24,928 nucleotides of DNA, taken from assembly GCA_031553835.1 (NCBI GenBank), contig JAVBKX010000015.1, forward strand, positions 1-24,928, given 5' to 3'. The notes beneath the pieces are model-generated. The model was not told the origin of the DNA, made no database searches, and saw only the letters and a list, made by a program, of their open reading frames with translations. The stretch comes from JAVBKX01 sp031553835 (GTDB lineage Bacteria; Bacteroidota; Bacteroidia; Bacteroidales; Azobacteroidaceae). Of the stretch, positions 8,382 through 15,417 are shown piece by piece. How positions within the stretch are numbered: the stretch's first letter is position 1; every line of letters begins with the position of its first letter. Made by a program: the position numbers and the translations under genes.

Positions 8382-9083
8382 TTATACTGTGAGGTCTTGT
8401 TCTTCTTTCATTTTTAAGGAAATCTTCAATATTTCCGCAAATAGTAAAGAGGCAAAACCGAATAATAAATAAGATGTATTTTCTATTTCTATATAAGATA
8501 TTTTGTAATCTTTGAAGGCAACTAAGTCTTTTACCGTTAGTGATCCAAGATATTGTGAAAGTAACATATCAAAGAATAAAATAATTAATGCATATCCGAG
8601 GTTGCGGATGCGTTTGATATTTTTCGTGTCAAAGATTACATTTTTGGAAATAGATTTTACAATTTTGAATGTTTGGACCGGAATGTATATTACAATGAAC
8701 AATTTTAAAGCTCCGACCAACATGTGAATTCCAAAAAGAATATAAAACGAAAGATTATGTTCATTTTGCTTTTGTTTATCTAATTGTACGTTAAATTGCC
8801 GTACTTCGATATCTACAGGCTTTCCTGTTTTTAGATTTTCTAATGTAATAGTAGGGAAAGAAATTGATTGTTTTAATGGCAGAACATCGAAGGTGTAAGT
8901 AAAATGTAATGAAGCATCTGCTTCAATATTGGCAGATTCCTCTAATTCTTGTTCTGTGTTGTCTGTGGCATCATCTGTTTTTTGAATATTGAAGTTGATC
9001 ATGTCTTTGAAAACAAAGTGCAGAATGATGAATAAATAGGTTACAGCAAATAAAATGCATATAATTTTAAGCCGATTATTCAT
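8382..9083 (-). CDS. DUF2975 integral membrane protein (downstream copy)
   Basis: A 233-residue protein with four predicted membrane segments: residues about 5-26, 98-127, 164-184 and 204-222. Between the first two is a hydrophilic loop that contains FPTITLENLKTGKPVDIEVRQ. It shares the N-terminal NRL-IICI start, the LK-GK-(V/I)D(I/V)EVRQ motif, the YIPVQ(T/S)FK segment, the (R)IRR/NLGYAL segment and the C-terminal EILK...MKEE.DLTV ending with the protein at 9316-9987, so the two are paralogues. The DUF2975 family is of unknown function and is commonly paired with a small YozG-like HTH regulator, as here, where the regulator gene ends 12 bases upstream. A role as a membrane partner or target of that regulator is inference only. 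Confidence 0.85.
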   Translation of the reverse strand: MNNRLKIICILFAVTYLFIILHFVFKDMINFNIQKTDDATDNTEQELEESANIEADASLHFTYTFDVLPLKQSISFPTITLENLKTGKPVDIEVRQFNVQLDKQKQNEHNLSFYILFGIHMLVGALKLFIVIYIPVQTFKIVKSISKNVIFDTKNIKRIRNLGYALIILFFDMLLSQYLGSLTVKDLVAFKDYKISYIEIENTSYLLFGFASLLFAEILKISLKMKEEQDLTV

Positions 9084-9095
9084 TTTTTTAATGTG

Positions 9096-9305
9096 TTAAT
9101 TATCATCTTTAAATTCCAAAATATCTCCGGGTTGGCAATTTAATTCTTTGCATAATGCTTCCAGGGTGCTAAAACGGATTGCTTTCGCTTTTCCTGTCTT
9201 CAGGATGGAAAGATTTGCGGGGGTAATATCGACTTTATCGGAAAGATCGTTGAGTGAAATCTTTCGTTTGGCCATCATTACATCTAAATTAACGATTATT
9301 GACAT
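9096..9305 (-). CDS. Small Xre/Cro-C1-type HTH regulator (YozG-like)
   Basis: A 69-residue protein that is essentially a single helix-turn-helix domain: a LDVMMAKRKISLNDLSDKV helix pair, the turn and recognition helix ITPANLSILKTGKAKAIR, then FSTLEALCKELNCQPGDILEF, the standard ending of this Cro/C1 subfamily. It has no sensory or dimerization domain, so it probably binds DNA as a small dimer. It is wedged between two DUF2975 genes with gaps of 12 and 10 bases, which is the usual company of these regulators. Two 15-base palindromes (10572-10586 and 10627-10641) bracket the promoter at the head of this operon and are the obvious candidate operators. That autoregulation is inferred, not shown. 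The ATG at 9305 gives the full conserved N-terminus. Confidence 0.88.
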   Translation of the reverse strand: MSIIVNLDVMMAKRKISLNDLSDKVDITPANLSILKTGKAKAIRFSTLEALCKELNCQPGDILEFKDDN

Positions 9306-9315
9306 GCTATTGTTT

Positions 9316-9987
9316 TTATACCGTTAAATCATTTTCTTCTTTCATATTTAACGCCATTTTTAATATTTCTGCAAAGGCTAATATTACTAACCCGAAAATT
9401 AGTATCAGTAATTTTTGATCTGTCATACCGATCACAAACTCGTAGTTTTCCAAATCGACTAAATAATTGGCTTGTGCCGCCATGACATACAAACCGAAAA
9501 CAGAAAATGCGCAAGTGACTAACAGGGCATAACCGATACGCCGGATACGTTTGATGTTGTACATATCAAAAATTTCATTTTTGACAAGGGAACGCACGAC
9601 TTTGAATGATTGTACCGGAATGTAGATGATGAGAACAAAACAGGTCAAACTGAGTATCATTTGTACGACATGCAGTATTTTTAATTGTAAGGATAATGGG
9701 TCTGCATCTTGGATTTTTAGAAACATCTGACGTACTTCCACATCAATATTTTTGCCGTTTTTTAGGTTCACAATAGAAGTTGGCGTTGTAAATGCTCCTT
9801 GCTTCGGCTGCATTTCGGTTATTAAAAATTCTGTAGAAGAATGAGAATCTCCTTCCGCTCCTTGTTCGTATCCGGTTTTAAAGCCCGACACGAAAGCCGG
9901 CACAAAAATAGCGCTGATATTTTGCCCGATAATAAGGATGTATGTGATCGAAAATATGATGCAAATAATAGTGAGTCGTTTATTCAT
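9316..9987 (-). CDS. DUF2975 integral membrane protein (upstream copy)
   Basis: A 223-residue protein with four hydrophobic segments: about 5-33, 102-128, 152-170 and 194-212. The exposed loop between the first two carries FTTPTSIVNLKNGKNIDVEVRQ. It is a paralogue of the protein at 8382-9083, with the same start (MN-RL-IICI), the same YIPVQSFK, RIRRIGYAL and LAEILK-like elements, and an almost identical last eight residues. The exact C-terminal match (MKEE-x-DLTV) at the cytoplasmic end suggests a shared contact, perhaps with the small HTH protein encoded between them. No catalytic residues are apparent and the biochemical function is unknown. The gene follows the DUF3836 gene by 63 bases and precedes the regulator by 10. 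Confidence 0.85.
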   Translation of the reverse strand: MNKRLTIICIIFSITYILIIGQNISAIFVPAFVSGFKTGYEQGAEGDSHSSTEFLITEMQPKQGAFTTPTSIVNLKNGKNIDVEVRQMFLKIQDADPLSLQLKILHVVQMILSLTCFVLIIYIPVQSFKVVRSLVKNEIFDMYNIKRIRRIGYALLVTCAFSVFGLYVMAAQANYLVDLENYEFVIGMTDQKLLILIFGLVILAFAEILKMALNMKEENDLTV

Positions 9988-10050
9988 GACAAATATTGTA
10001 TTATGGTTTCTGATTTACAGGTCAAAATTAATACATTCTGGCGTATTTTG

Positions 10051-10515
10051 TTAAAACATGGTCATTTTTTCACCAGATTTATTATCACCTTTCCCAGTAG
10101 TGTATGAGATAAGATTTCCCTGTTCATCAAGCTGATAAACGACATATTGAATTGTTTTGTTGTATTTCATGTCTGATTTATTCCACAACCGATGTTCTAT
10201 TGTAACCGTATTTTCCAGTATGTCGTAAATATGCTCGATGCAACTGACAGGTTCCCATACCGATTTTCTGTCATTCCATTTGAAAGTCTCTTCTTGCGTA
10301 AGTTTTCCAAACGCATCATAAGAATATGTATAGCGGTATGTTTGTTCAAAAAGTCCGGCATAGCCTAATTCATACTTGGTTTTTGATACGAGTGTTTCAT
10401 TCTCATATTTCCTGTCGAAGAAAAAATCAGGATTGTTTTGCGCCTTTGCAGAAAAACTGCCGATTGTTACTAATAAAATAGTTGCGAATGCGATGCGGAT
10501 AATTGTTGTTTTCAT
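10051..10515 (-). CDS. DUF3836 secreted protein
   Basis: A 154-residue protein with a signal peptide (MKTTIIRIAFATILLVTIGS to SAKAQ, about 1-25) followed by a beta-strand-rich region full of aromatic residues: YRYTYSYDAFGKLTQEETFKWN, SVWEPVSCIEHIYD and IEHRLWNKSDMKYNK. The repeated Y/W-rich 'YxYDxxGxLxxE' hairpins resemble YD-type repeats. Length, signal and pattern fit DUF3836, an uncharacterized family of Bacteroides and relatives whose members are often strongly regulated. It is the first gene after the doubly operated promoter, so it should be the most sensitive to that control. It probably acts in the periplasm. Its function is unknown. Confidence 0.8.
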   Translation of the reverse strand: MKTTIIRIAFATILLVTIGSFSAKAQNNPDFFFDRKYENETLVSKTKYELGYAGLFEQTYRYTYSYDAFGKLTQEETFKWNDRKSVWEPVSCIEHIYDILENTVTIEHRLWNKSDMKYNKTIQYVVYQLDEQGNLISYTTGKGDNKSGEKMTMF

Positions 10516-10571
10516 GACTCTGATTTTTTAAATGATTATTAATAAATTAATTTTGATTTTCAATGTTTATT

Positions 10572-10586
10572 TATCGTTTTTCGATA
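10572..10586. promoter_or_regulatory. Operator-like palindrome A (TATCG-N5-CGATA)
   Basis: The site reads TATCGTTTTTCGATA, a 5-base inverted repeat around five T. It lies immediately downstream of the -7 box at 10589-10596, where the transcription start is expected. Together with site B it shares 17 identical bases in opposite orientation (TTTATCGTTTTTCGATA). A dimeric repressor bound here would block initiation. The HTH protein at 9096-9305 is the natural candidate (inference). Confidence 0.7.
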
Positions 10587-10588
10587 TG

Positions 10589-10621
10589 CAAAGATAAATG
10601 ATATTTTTTGAATAAAGCAAA
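10589..10621 (-). promoter_or_regulatory. Promoter of the DUF3836-DUF2975-HTH-DUF2975 unit
   Basis: On the minus strand TTTG (10621-10618) is followed after 21 bases by TATCTTTG (10596-10589), a full match to the Bacteroidota TTTG/TAnnTTTG promoter. The predicted start falls inside palindrome A, giving a leader of roughly 70 bases before the DUF3836 gene. Palindrome B lies directly upstream of the -33 box. Confidence 0.8.
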
Positions 10622-10626
10622 TTATT

Positions 10627-10641
10627 TATCGAAAAACGATA
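10627..10641. promoter_or_regulatory. Operator-like palindrome B (TATCG-N5-CGATA)
   Basis: The site reads TATCGAAAAACGATA, the exact reverse complement of palindrome A, 55 bases from it centre to centre. It begins 5 bases upstream of the -33 TTTG. The two sites enclose the promoter completely, as expected for cooperative repression. Confidence 0.7.
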
Positions 10642-10697
10642 AAAATATTTTGAAAAAAGGAATAATTGATTGAAAATCAGAAAAAAATAGGAATGTT

Positions 10698-10756
10698 AAA
10701 AAAATAAAAATGCAAAAAAGCGGAGAAAATGGAGAAATCTTCTTTGCTTTTTTGCA
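10698..10756 (-). terminator. Probable terminator of the lipoprotein hydrolase gene
   Basis: On the minus strand TGCAAAAAAGC (10756-10746) pairs perfectly over 11 bp with GCTTTTTTGCA (10721-10711) across a 24-base loop. It is followed by TTTTTATTTTTTT (10710-10698). The stem is AT-rich and the loop long, so strength is uncertain, but position and T-run fit. A second small hairpin, CTAAAAC/GTTTTAG (10766-10789), lies between it and the gene. Confidence 0.55.
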
Positions 10757-10809
10757 CTTGTAGAGCTAAAACTTAGGAATACGTTTTAGTTTTGCAATTA
10801 CACAATTGA

Positions 10810-11997
10810 TTATCTTATCATGTAAGACAATATCATGGATAAAAATGTGTAGTAAGCGGCTTGATGGTTAGCATCGTCGCCTCCGTTCATCTGATACGCG
10901 TTGCCTCCTGCGGAGGTATAATATTCGGCAGCTTCCCGGCCAATGGAATAAGGAATGATTTCGTCGCCCTTAGAATGGAAAATGTATAAAGCGGCTTTGG
11001 GTGAAAAATCGGTGAGATTATTGCGTTGTAACGCTGCATAAAAACTCCCGTTCCCCATTCTCATATCATCGATGAATGAAGGGGTAAAGATGTTTTTCAA
11101 CGTATCGGGTACTTGCTTTCGGATGGCATCCATATTCATCGTCCCATTGTAATAATCATCGATTTTTTTTCCAAAAGCAGGTTGGTAAATTTTGCTGTAA
11201 TCCAGTTTCATGTCATAGTAGAAATTGTTGGCCCGGATGAAAGGAGGAAAAAATGGAGCGCCTTCATAATGCTCTTCTGAAAATACCCGCTTTGCCATAT
11301 CGGAAAGGTTTAGTGCGCCTGCGCCTGCATATACATTTTTCAGTTCAAAAAAATCGTAGTTGTTATTTTCCCATGCTCGTTGAATGGCTACGGCATTGTA
11401 AGCGCCTTGTGAATAGCCAACTAATTGTAGTATATCCGATGTTTGAATGTTTTTTGATTTCACGTAATCGGCAGTGGCTTCCAGCAGTGCGATGCCGTCA
11501 GCAGAAGCATACGTAGCAAGGTGGTAGGCTTGTGGTTCGCTTTCGCTTGCCCCGAGTCCAATATAATCATTCCCAACCACTATATATCCCAACGAAGCAG
11601 CAGCGGCCATAGCGCCGAGTTCTATTTTACGCTCGGTTTCGGAAAATACAGTAGCATGTTGCCATCCAACGATTCCATTCAGTGCCTCGCCGGTAACCGG
11701 AATGCAGAGATAGCCGGAGCACAGAAGAGGAGCTCGATCCGGGAGATTGGTATAATATTCGACCTTATACAGATTGACATCATATTGAGGAGAAATACTA
11801 ATGCCAAGCATTTGAGCTGTCATTGAAAGCAGGGATTTGGAATACTCGCCGCTTTGTTGCAAGGAAACAAAGGATCCTGGTTTCGTGATGGGTGGTTCAT
11901 TATCATCAGAACACGAGACTAATAATAAAAAACTTATCCCAAGGCTGAAAAAAACAGTCCAATATTTTACCGGTACATTCAAAAACTGGGTTTTCAT
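10810..11997 (-). CDS. Lipoprotein alpha/beta hydrolase (secretory lipase/esterase-like)
   Basis: A 395-residue lipoprotein. Its signal peptide ends in the lipobox LVSC (Cys29), so it is anchored to a membrane, probably the outer one. The hydrolase fold is shown by VVGNDYIGLGASE (about 141-153), the nucleophile elbow GYSQG with Ser196, then HSKGDEIIP with Asp345 and NHQA with His378, a complete Ser-Asp-His triad in the right order. The layout resembles secretory lipases (LIP family) and related esterases. The substrate could be a lipid, an acylated glycan or an ester of plant or host origin; the sequence does not decide. The gene stands alone, with its own promoter (12012-12046) and a probable terminator behind it. 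Confidence 0.85.
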   Translation of the reverse strand: MKTQFLNVPVKYWTVFFSLGISFLLLVSCSDDNEPPITKPGSFVSLQQSGEYSKSLLSMTAQMLGISISPQYDVNLYKVEYYTNLPDRAPLLCSGYLCIPVTGEALNGIVGWQHATVFSETERKIELGAMAAAASLGYIVVGNDYIGLGASESEPQAYHLATYASADGIALLEATADYVKSKNIQTSDILQLVGYSQGAYNAVAIQRAWENNNYDFFELKNVYAGAGALNLSDMAKRVFSEEHYEGAPFFPPFIRANNFYYDMKLDYSKIYQPAFGKKIDDYYNGTMNMDAIRKQVPDTLKNIFTPSFIDDMRMGNGSFYAALQRNNLTDFSPKAALYIFHSKGDEIIPYSIGREAAEYYTSAGGNAYQMNGGDDANHQAAYYTFLSMILSYMIR

Positions 11998-12011
11998 ATC
12001 TTTTTTTTCTT

Positions 12012-12046
12012 CAAATATACACTTTTTTTGTTTTTTTTATTACAAA
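12012..12046 (-). promoter_or_regulatory. Promoter of the lipoprotein hydrolase
   Basis: Minus strand: TTTG (12046-12043), 23 bases, TATATTTG (12019-12012), ending 14 bases before the ATG. It interlocks with the divergent cls promoter, so the two cannot easily be occupied at once. Confidence 0.6.
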
Positions 12047-12060
12047 AAGATCTATATTTG
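12027..12060 (+). promoter_or_regulatory. Promoter of cls
   Basis: Plus strand: TTTG (12027-12030), 22 bases, TATATTTG (12053-12060). The -7 box is perfect and the predicted start lies about 20 bases before the GTG start of cls. Confidence 0.65.
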
Positions 12061-12089
12061 TCAAAATAAAAATTTTAAACCAAACTATA

Positions 12090-13538
12090 GTGTCTCTGTC
12101 CTTAATTCGCCTTGAAAACATAATTGAACAAATATCGACGGTTCAACTTGTTTTATATATCATCTTTATTGTGTTGATTGTCGGAGCAGTTATCATTGTG
12201 ATTTCCGAAAATAGCAATCCGATCCGTACCCTGGCCTGGATATTGGTATTGTTGTTTCTGCCCGGCATCGGATTAGCTTTCTATTATTTTTTCGGACGGG
12301 ATAACCGGAAAGCAAAGCAACTTTCGACTAAATATAAATCGAAAGTAAAATTGTTGTCATTTAATTCAGTAATGGTTGATGAGTCTGTACAAGTGCTCCC
12401 CGAATATAAAACACTGGTAAGACTGTTGGAGTATAGTAATAATGCTTCGGTGTTGAAAGGAAGTGAGGTCGAGGTTATTACCACCGGAGAGCGAAAATTT
12501 TCCGCTTTGATGGACGATTTGAATAATGCCCGGCATCATATCCACATGGAATATTTCATTTTTTATAATGATGAAACCGGTAAAATGGTTAAGGAATTGC
12601 TGATGCGGAAAGCTTCGGAAGGAGTAAAAGTCAGATTTTTGTACGACAATGTGGCCAATTGGTTTGTTCCTGCCAAATTTTACAATGAAATGAAACAGAG
12701 TGGGGTAGAGGTATCCCCGTTTACAAAAGTAATACTGCCTGCATTGCATAGCAAAGTCAATTACCGGAATCACCGGAAAGTAGTGGTGATAGATGGACAT
12801 ATCGGTTATATCGGAGGAATGAATATTGCCAATGAATATTATAAAGATTTGAATTGGCGCGATACCCACTTACGGATTGCAGGAAAAGGCGTTTATGGAT
12901 TGCAGGCTAATTTTCTCATCGACTGGTATTTTGCCGTGGGAGAGACGGTAGAAGACCGAAAATGCTTTCCCCCTTGTGAAATAAAGACAAACAATTTAAT
13001 GCAGGTGGCCGCCGGAGGACCTGTCAGTACATACCGGAATTTAATGTTGGCTACTGCTAATATTATTGTTACGGCTAAAAAATACCTTTACATTCAAACA
13101 CCTTATTTCTTACCTACGGAAGCATTGGTTCATGCTTTGGAATCAGCCGCCTTAGGAGGTGTGGATGTGCGACTGATGGTATCGGCTCAATCCGATTCAC
13201 CTTATGTTGATCCTGCCGCCCGTTCTTATTATGGCGATTTGTTGAGGGCCGGATTGCGGATCTATGAGTTGCAAGGAAAATTTATTCATGCAAAAACAAT
13301 AGTGGCCGATGATTACATTTCGGTGATCGGATCGGCCAACATGGATTTTCGTAGTTTCGAATCGAATTTTGAAATCAATTGTTATCTCTATGATTCGGAA
13401 CTGGCTTTGCGGAACAAAGAAATTTTCCTGGAAGACTTGAAACAATGCCGGGAACTCAATTATCAGGAGTGGCTTGAACGGCCTTGGTGGAAACGTTTCT
13501 TCGAGTCTTTGATGCGTCTTTTTGCTCCTTTGATGTAA
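12090..13538 (+). CDS. cls: Cardiolipin synthase (phospholipase D family)
   Basis: Joins phospholipids at the inner membrane to make cardiolipin. The 482-residue protein has two N-terminal membrane helices (about 19-38 and 46-68, ending in LPGIGLAFYYFFG), typical of bacterial Cls. Two phospholipase D catalytic motifs follow: HRKVVVID (His228, Lys230, Asp235) then IGGMN, and HAKTIVAD (His400, Lys402, Asp407) then IGSANMDFRS. The start is GTG at 12090; no ATG occurs in frame before residue 95, so a GTG (or a non-standard codon slightly downstream) must be used. The last 83 bases overlap the convergent DUF4468 gene, leaving no room for a terminator between them. Confidence 0.95.
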   Translation: MSLSLIRLENIIEQISTVQLVLYIIFIVLIVGAVIIVISENSNPIRTLAWILVLLFLPGIGLAFYYFFGRDNRKAKQLSTKYKSKVKLLSFNSVMVDESVQVLPEYKTLVRLLEYSNNASVLKGSEVEVITTGERKFSALMDDLNNARHHIHMEYFIFYNDETGKMVKELLMRKASEGVKVRFLYDNVANWFVPAKFYNEMKQSGVEVSPFTKVILPALHSKVNYRNHRKVVVIDGHIGYIGGMNIANEYYKDLNWRDTHLRIAGKGVYGLQANFLIDWYFAVGETVEDRKCFPPCEIKTNNLMQVAAGGPVSTYRNLMLATANIIVTAKKYLYIQTPYFLPTEALVHALESAALGGVDVRLMVSAQSDSPYVDPAARSYYGDLLRAGLRIYELQGKFIHAKTIVADDYISVIGSANMDFRSFESNFEINCYLYDSELALRNKEIFLEDLKQCRELNYQEWLERPWWKRFFESLMRLFAPLM

Positions 13539-14082
13539 ACTTAAGCTGTTTGTCGATATTCTGAAAGATTTCTTCCACTCGATCTAACGTTTTTGAGGCG
13601 ATTTTATCGGAAGCATCTTTGATAAAAAGATTTTTGAATCGTTTCTCAAGAAGGATCGCTTCACCCGGATATGATGTTGGCATTTCCTGGTATTGAGACA
13701 GCACCTCGTCTGGATCAGAATAGCTGATACTGCGTATGGCAGCCAGGCAATAATTATCTTTATATTCCAGCACCAAAGTATATTTCATATTCATTCGGAA
13801 TACCGATAATGCTTTTTTATGTATATCCAATTCATCGGTTTTCCGGCATGCGATAGTACCGGCGATGGTGTCGTTCAGATTAATTCGTTCGTTCTCTTTG
13901 AGAAATGAGTATGTCAGCCATTTTTCCAATCGTTGATGGATTTCACTTTTACTTAAATCCGGATGGTATTCGGAAGAAAATACAACTTTCCCCTCGACTA
14001 CAGGAATCGAATCATTTCCCGTCTCATTTTGAGCAAAACACAAAGCCGGGATCAATAATAATGCAAATACGAACTTTTTCAT
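13456..14082 (-). CDS. Secreted DUF4468-like protein
   Basis: From the ATG at 14082 the protein has 208 residues: a signal peptide (MKKFVFALLLIPALCFAQ), then a domain beginning VVEGKVVFSSEYHPDLSKSE. It runs through a helix with a KWLTYSF motif and strands around GTIACRK and YTLVLEYKDNYCLAAIRSI. This strand-helix order matches DUF4468, a TBP-like periplasmic domain common in Bacteroidota and of unknown function. The longer reading from 14133 would overlap the acyltransferase gene and put 17 unlikely residues before the signal peptide. The C-terminal tail after the domain (from about QLKFTSKEQ) is Lys/Thr-rich, looks disordered, and is encoded antisense to the end of cls. It follows plsC by 19 bases and is likely cotranscribed with it. 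Confidence 0.75.
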   Translation of the reverse strand: MKKFVFALLLIPALCFAQNETGNDSIPVVEGKVVFSSEYHPDLSKSEIHQRLEKWLTYSFLKENERINLNDTIAGTIACRKTDELDIHKKALSVFRMNMKYTLVLEYKDNYCLAAIRSISYSDPDEVLSQYQEMPTSYPGEAILLEKRFKNLFIKDASDKIASKTLDRVEEIFQNIDKQLKFTSKEQKDASKTRRNVSTKAVQATPDN

Positions 14083-14101
14083 ATAATAATGTGTATTAGG
14101 T

Positions 14102-14851
14102 TTATTGATATTTTTGCCATAAATCTTTTTCAATCTCCCTCCGGGAAAAATCAGTCAATTCCCGGATTTTTGAAGCTGCTTCACGAATATTTCCCTTGTT
14201 AATATCGGCAACCGGTATCGGTTCGTGAATGATCAGCTCAATGGTATGCGGATTCAATAAAAAAGAACCGGAAGGCATCACTTCAAATGTACCGTTAATA
14301 GTTACCGGTACAATGGGAAGACGCAAATCCAGTGCCATTTGATAAGCTCCTTTCTTAAATTTTCCTAATTTTCCGGTTTTACTGCGCGACCCTTCAGGGA
14401 AAATAGCGATCGAAGCGCCGTCTTGCAGTTTTGCCTCAGCTTGCGCAATGGCACGGGCGGCGGCTTGTGGCGAAGAACTGTCAACAAAAATAAATCCGGC
14501 AGATTCACAGGCTTTTCCGACCAAAGGAATATTTCGTAAACTTTGCTTCATCACCCATTTGATAGGCTGTCCCAGATAGCCGTATATTAAAAAAATATCA
14601 TAGGCGCCCTGATGGTTTGCTACAAAAATATAGGATTGATGTTTGTTTAGTTTTTCTTTCCCCGAAATTTTGACAGGACATAGACTAATGATACAGGTTA
14701 ATTTAGACCACCACATACCGGGATAATAACTGAAAATACGCTGATTAATCGTACATCCGATCATCGTGGTCAAAGCAGTGAGCAGGGTTAATACAAAAAA
14801 TACAGGCAACCAAATGCATAGTTGATAAATGAAAAATAAAGCGCGCTTCAT
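14102..14851 (-). CDS. plsC: 1-acyl-sn-glycerol-3-phosphate acyltransferase (PlsC family)
   Basis: Transfers an acyl chain to lysophosphatidic acid at the inner membrane to form phosphatidic acid, the precursor of all phospholipids. The 249-residue protein has an N-terminal membrane segment (about 7-34), the catalytic NHQGAYD block (His80, Asp85: HX4D) and the substrate-binding FPEGSRS block (151-157) followed by GKLGKFKKGAY and PIVPVTI. All four family motifs are recognizable. The gene starts 14 bases after the stop of the GH3/hydrolase/CobC gene and precedes the DUF4468 gene. A lyso-ornithine-lipid or other lipid acyltransferase of the same family is possible, but the motif set fits PlsC well. 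Confidence 0.9.
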   Translation of the reverse strand: MKRALFFIYQLCIWLPVFFVLTLLTALTTMIGCTINQRIFSYYPGMWWSKLTCIISLCPVKISGKEKLNKHQSYIFVANHQGAYDIFLIYGYLGQPIKWVMKQSLRNIPLVGKACESAGFIFVDSSSPQAAARAIAQAEAKLQDGASIAIFPEGSRSKTGKLGKFKKGAYQMALDLRLPIVPVTINGTFEVMPSGSFLLNPHTIELIIHEPIPVADINKGNIREAASKIRELTDFSRREIEKDLWQKYQ

Positions 14852-14865
14852 GGTTTTATAATAGC

Positions 14866-15417
14866 TTAATGTTCATCGTCAGTTTTTGAGTCGGGCATGG
14901 ATACCTGGAAAACCTGGCCATATTCTACGGGAAATTCAAACGATTCTTCCAGCGGACAAAGTCCGGCATATACATGTGCCAGGCGCACCACTCCGCCATG
15001 AGTGAAAATACATACAGCCTTTTTACCTAATTTAATAAGGTCATCAAAGAATGCATTCACTCGTTTTTGCATCATAGCATACGACTCTCCACGGGTAGCA
15101 GGATAATTCAACCAATCGGAAAACCATCCGGCAGCTTCCGTTTTATCTATTTCCATCCAGGATTTCATTTCCCAATCTCCGAAATTCAGTTCTTTCAGCC
15201 TGTCATCGCGTATAGCATCCGGAAAACCACAAAAATCGGCCAATTGAGTGCAACGCGACAAAGGGCTGGTATAAATCAGATCGTATGTTTTTTTCAGTTG
15301 ATTGAGTACTGCCTGCGCTTCTTCCTTGAAAGACGCTTTGAGAGGAACATCCGAAAAACCGTAACATACACCGGACGGAACATCTACAGCTGTATGTCGT
15401 ATTAGTGTAACTTCCAT
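14866..15417 (-). other. cobC: CobC-like (alpha-ribazole phosphatase / histidine phosphatase) domain, possibly a separate gene with internal ATG
   Basis: From the internal ATG at 15417 the frame encodes 183 residues with the full histidine phosphatase set: TLIRHTAVD (the phospho-accepting His of RHG/RHT), CYGFSDVPL, SPLSRCTQLA, ELNFGDWE and FTHGGVVR with the second His. The VDVPSGVCYG..DVPL opening is typical of alpha-ribazole phosphatases of cobalamin nucleotide-loop assembly, which are free cytoplasmic proteins of about this size. Here it is in frame behind a secreted enzyme with no stop codon between, joined by about 20 residues encoded by AT-rich, intergenic-looking DNA. It may be translated on its own from 15417. 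Confidence 0.7.

Noticed and set aside
10766..10789. CTAAAAC/GTTTTAG hairpin as terminator of the lipoprotein hydrolase
   Set aside because: No T-run follows on the minus strand; the 11-bp stem further on (10711-10756) is a better candidate.
12366..12869. 167-codon open frame on the minus strand
   Set aside because: It is antisense to the catalytic part of cls, which is unmistakable; no family features.
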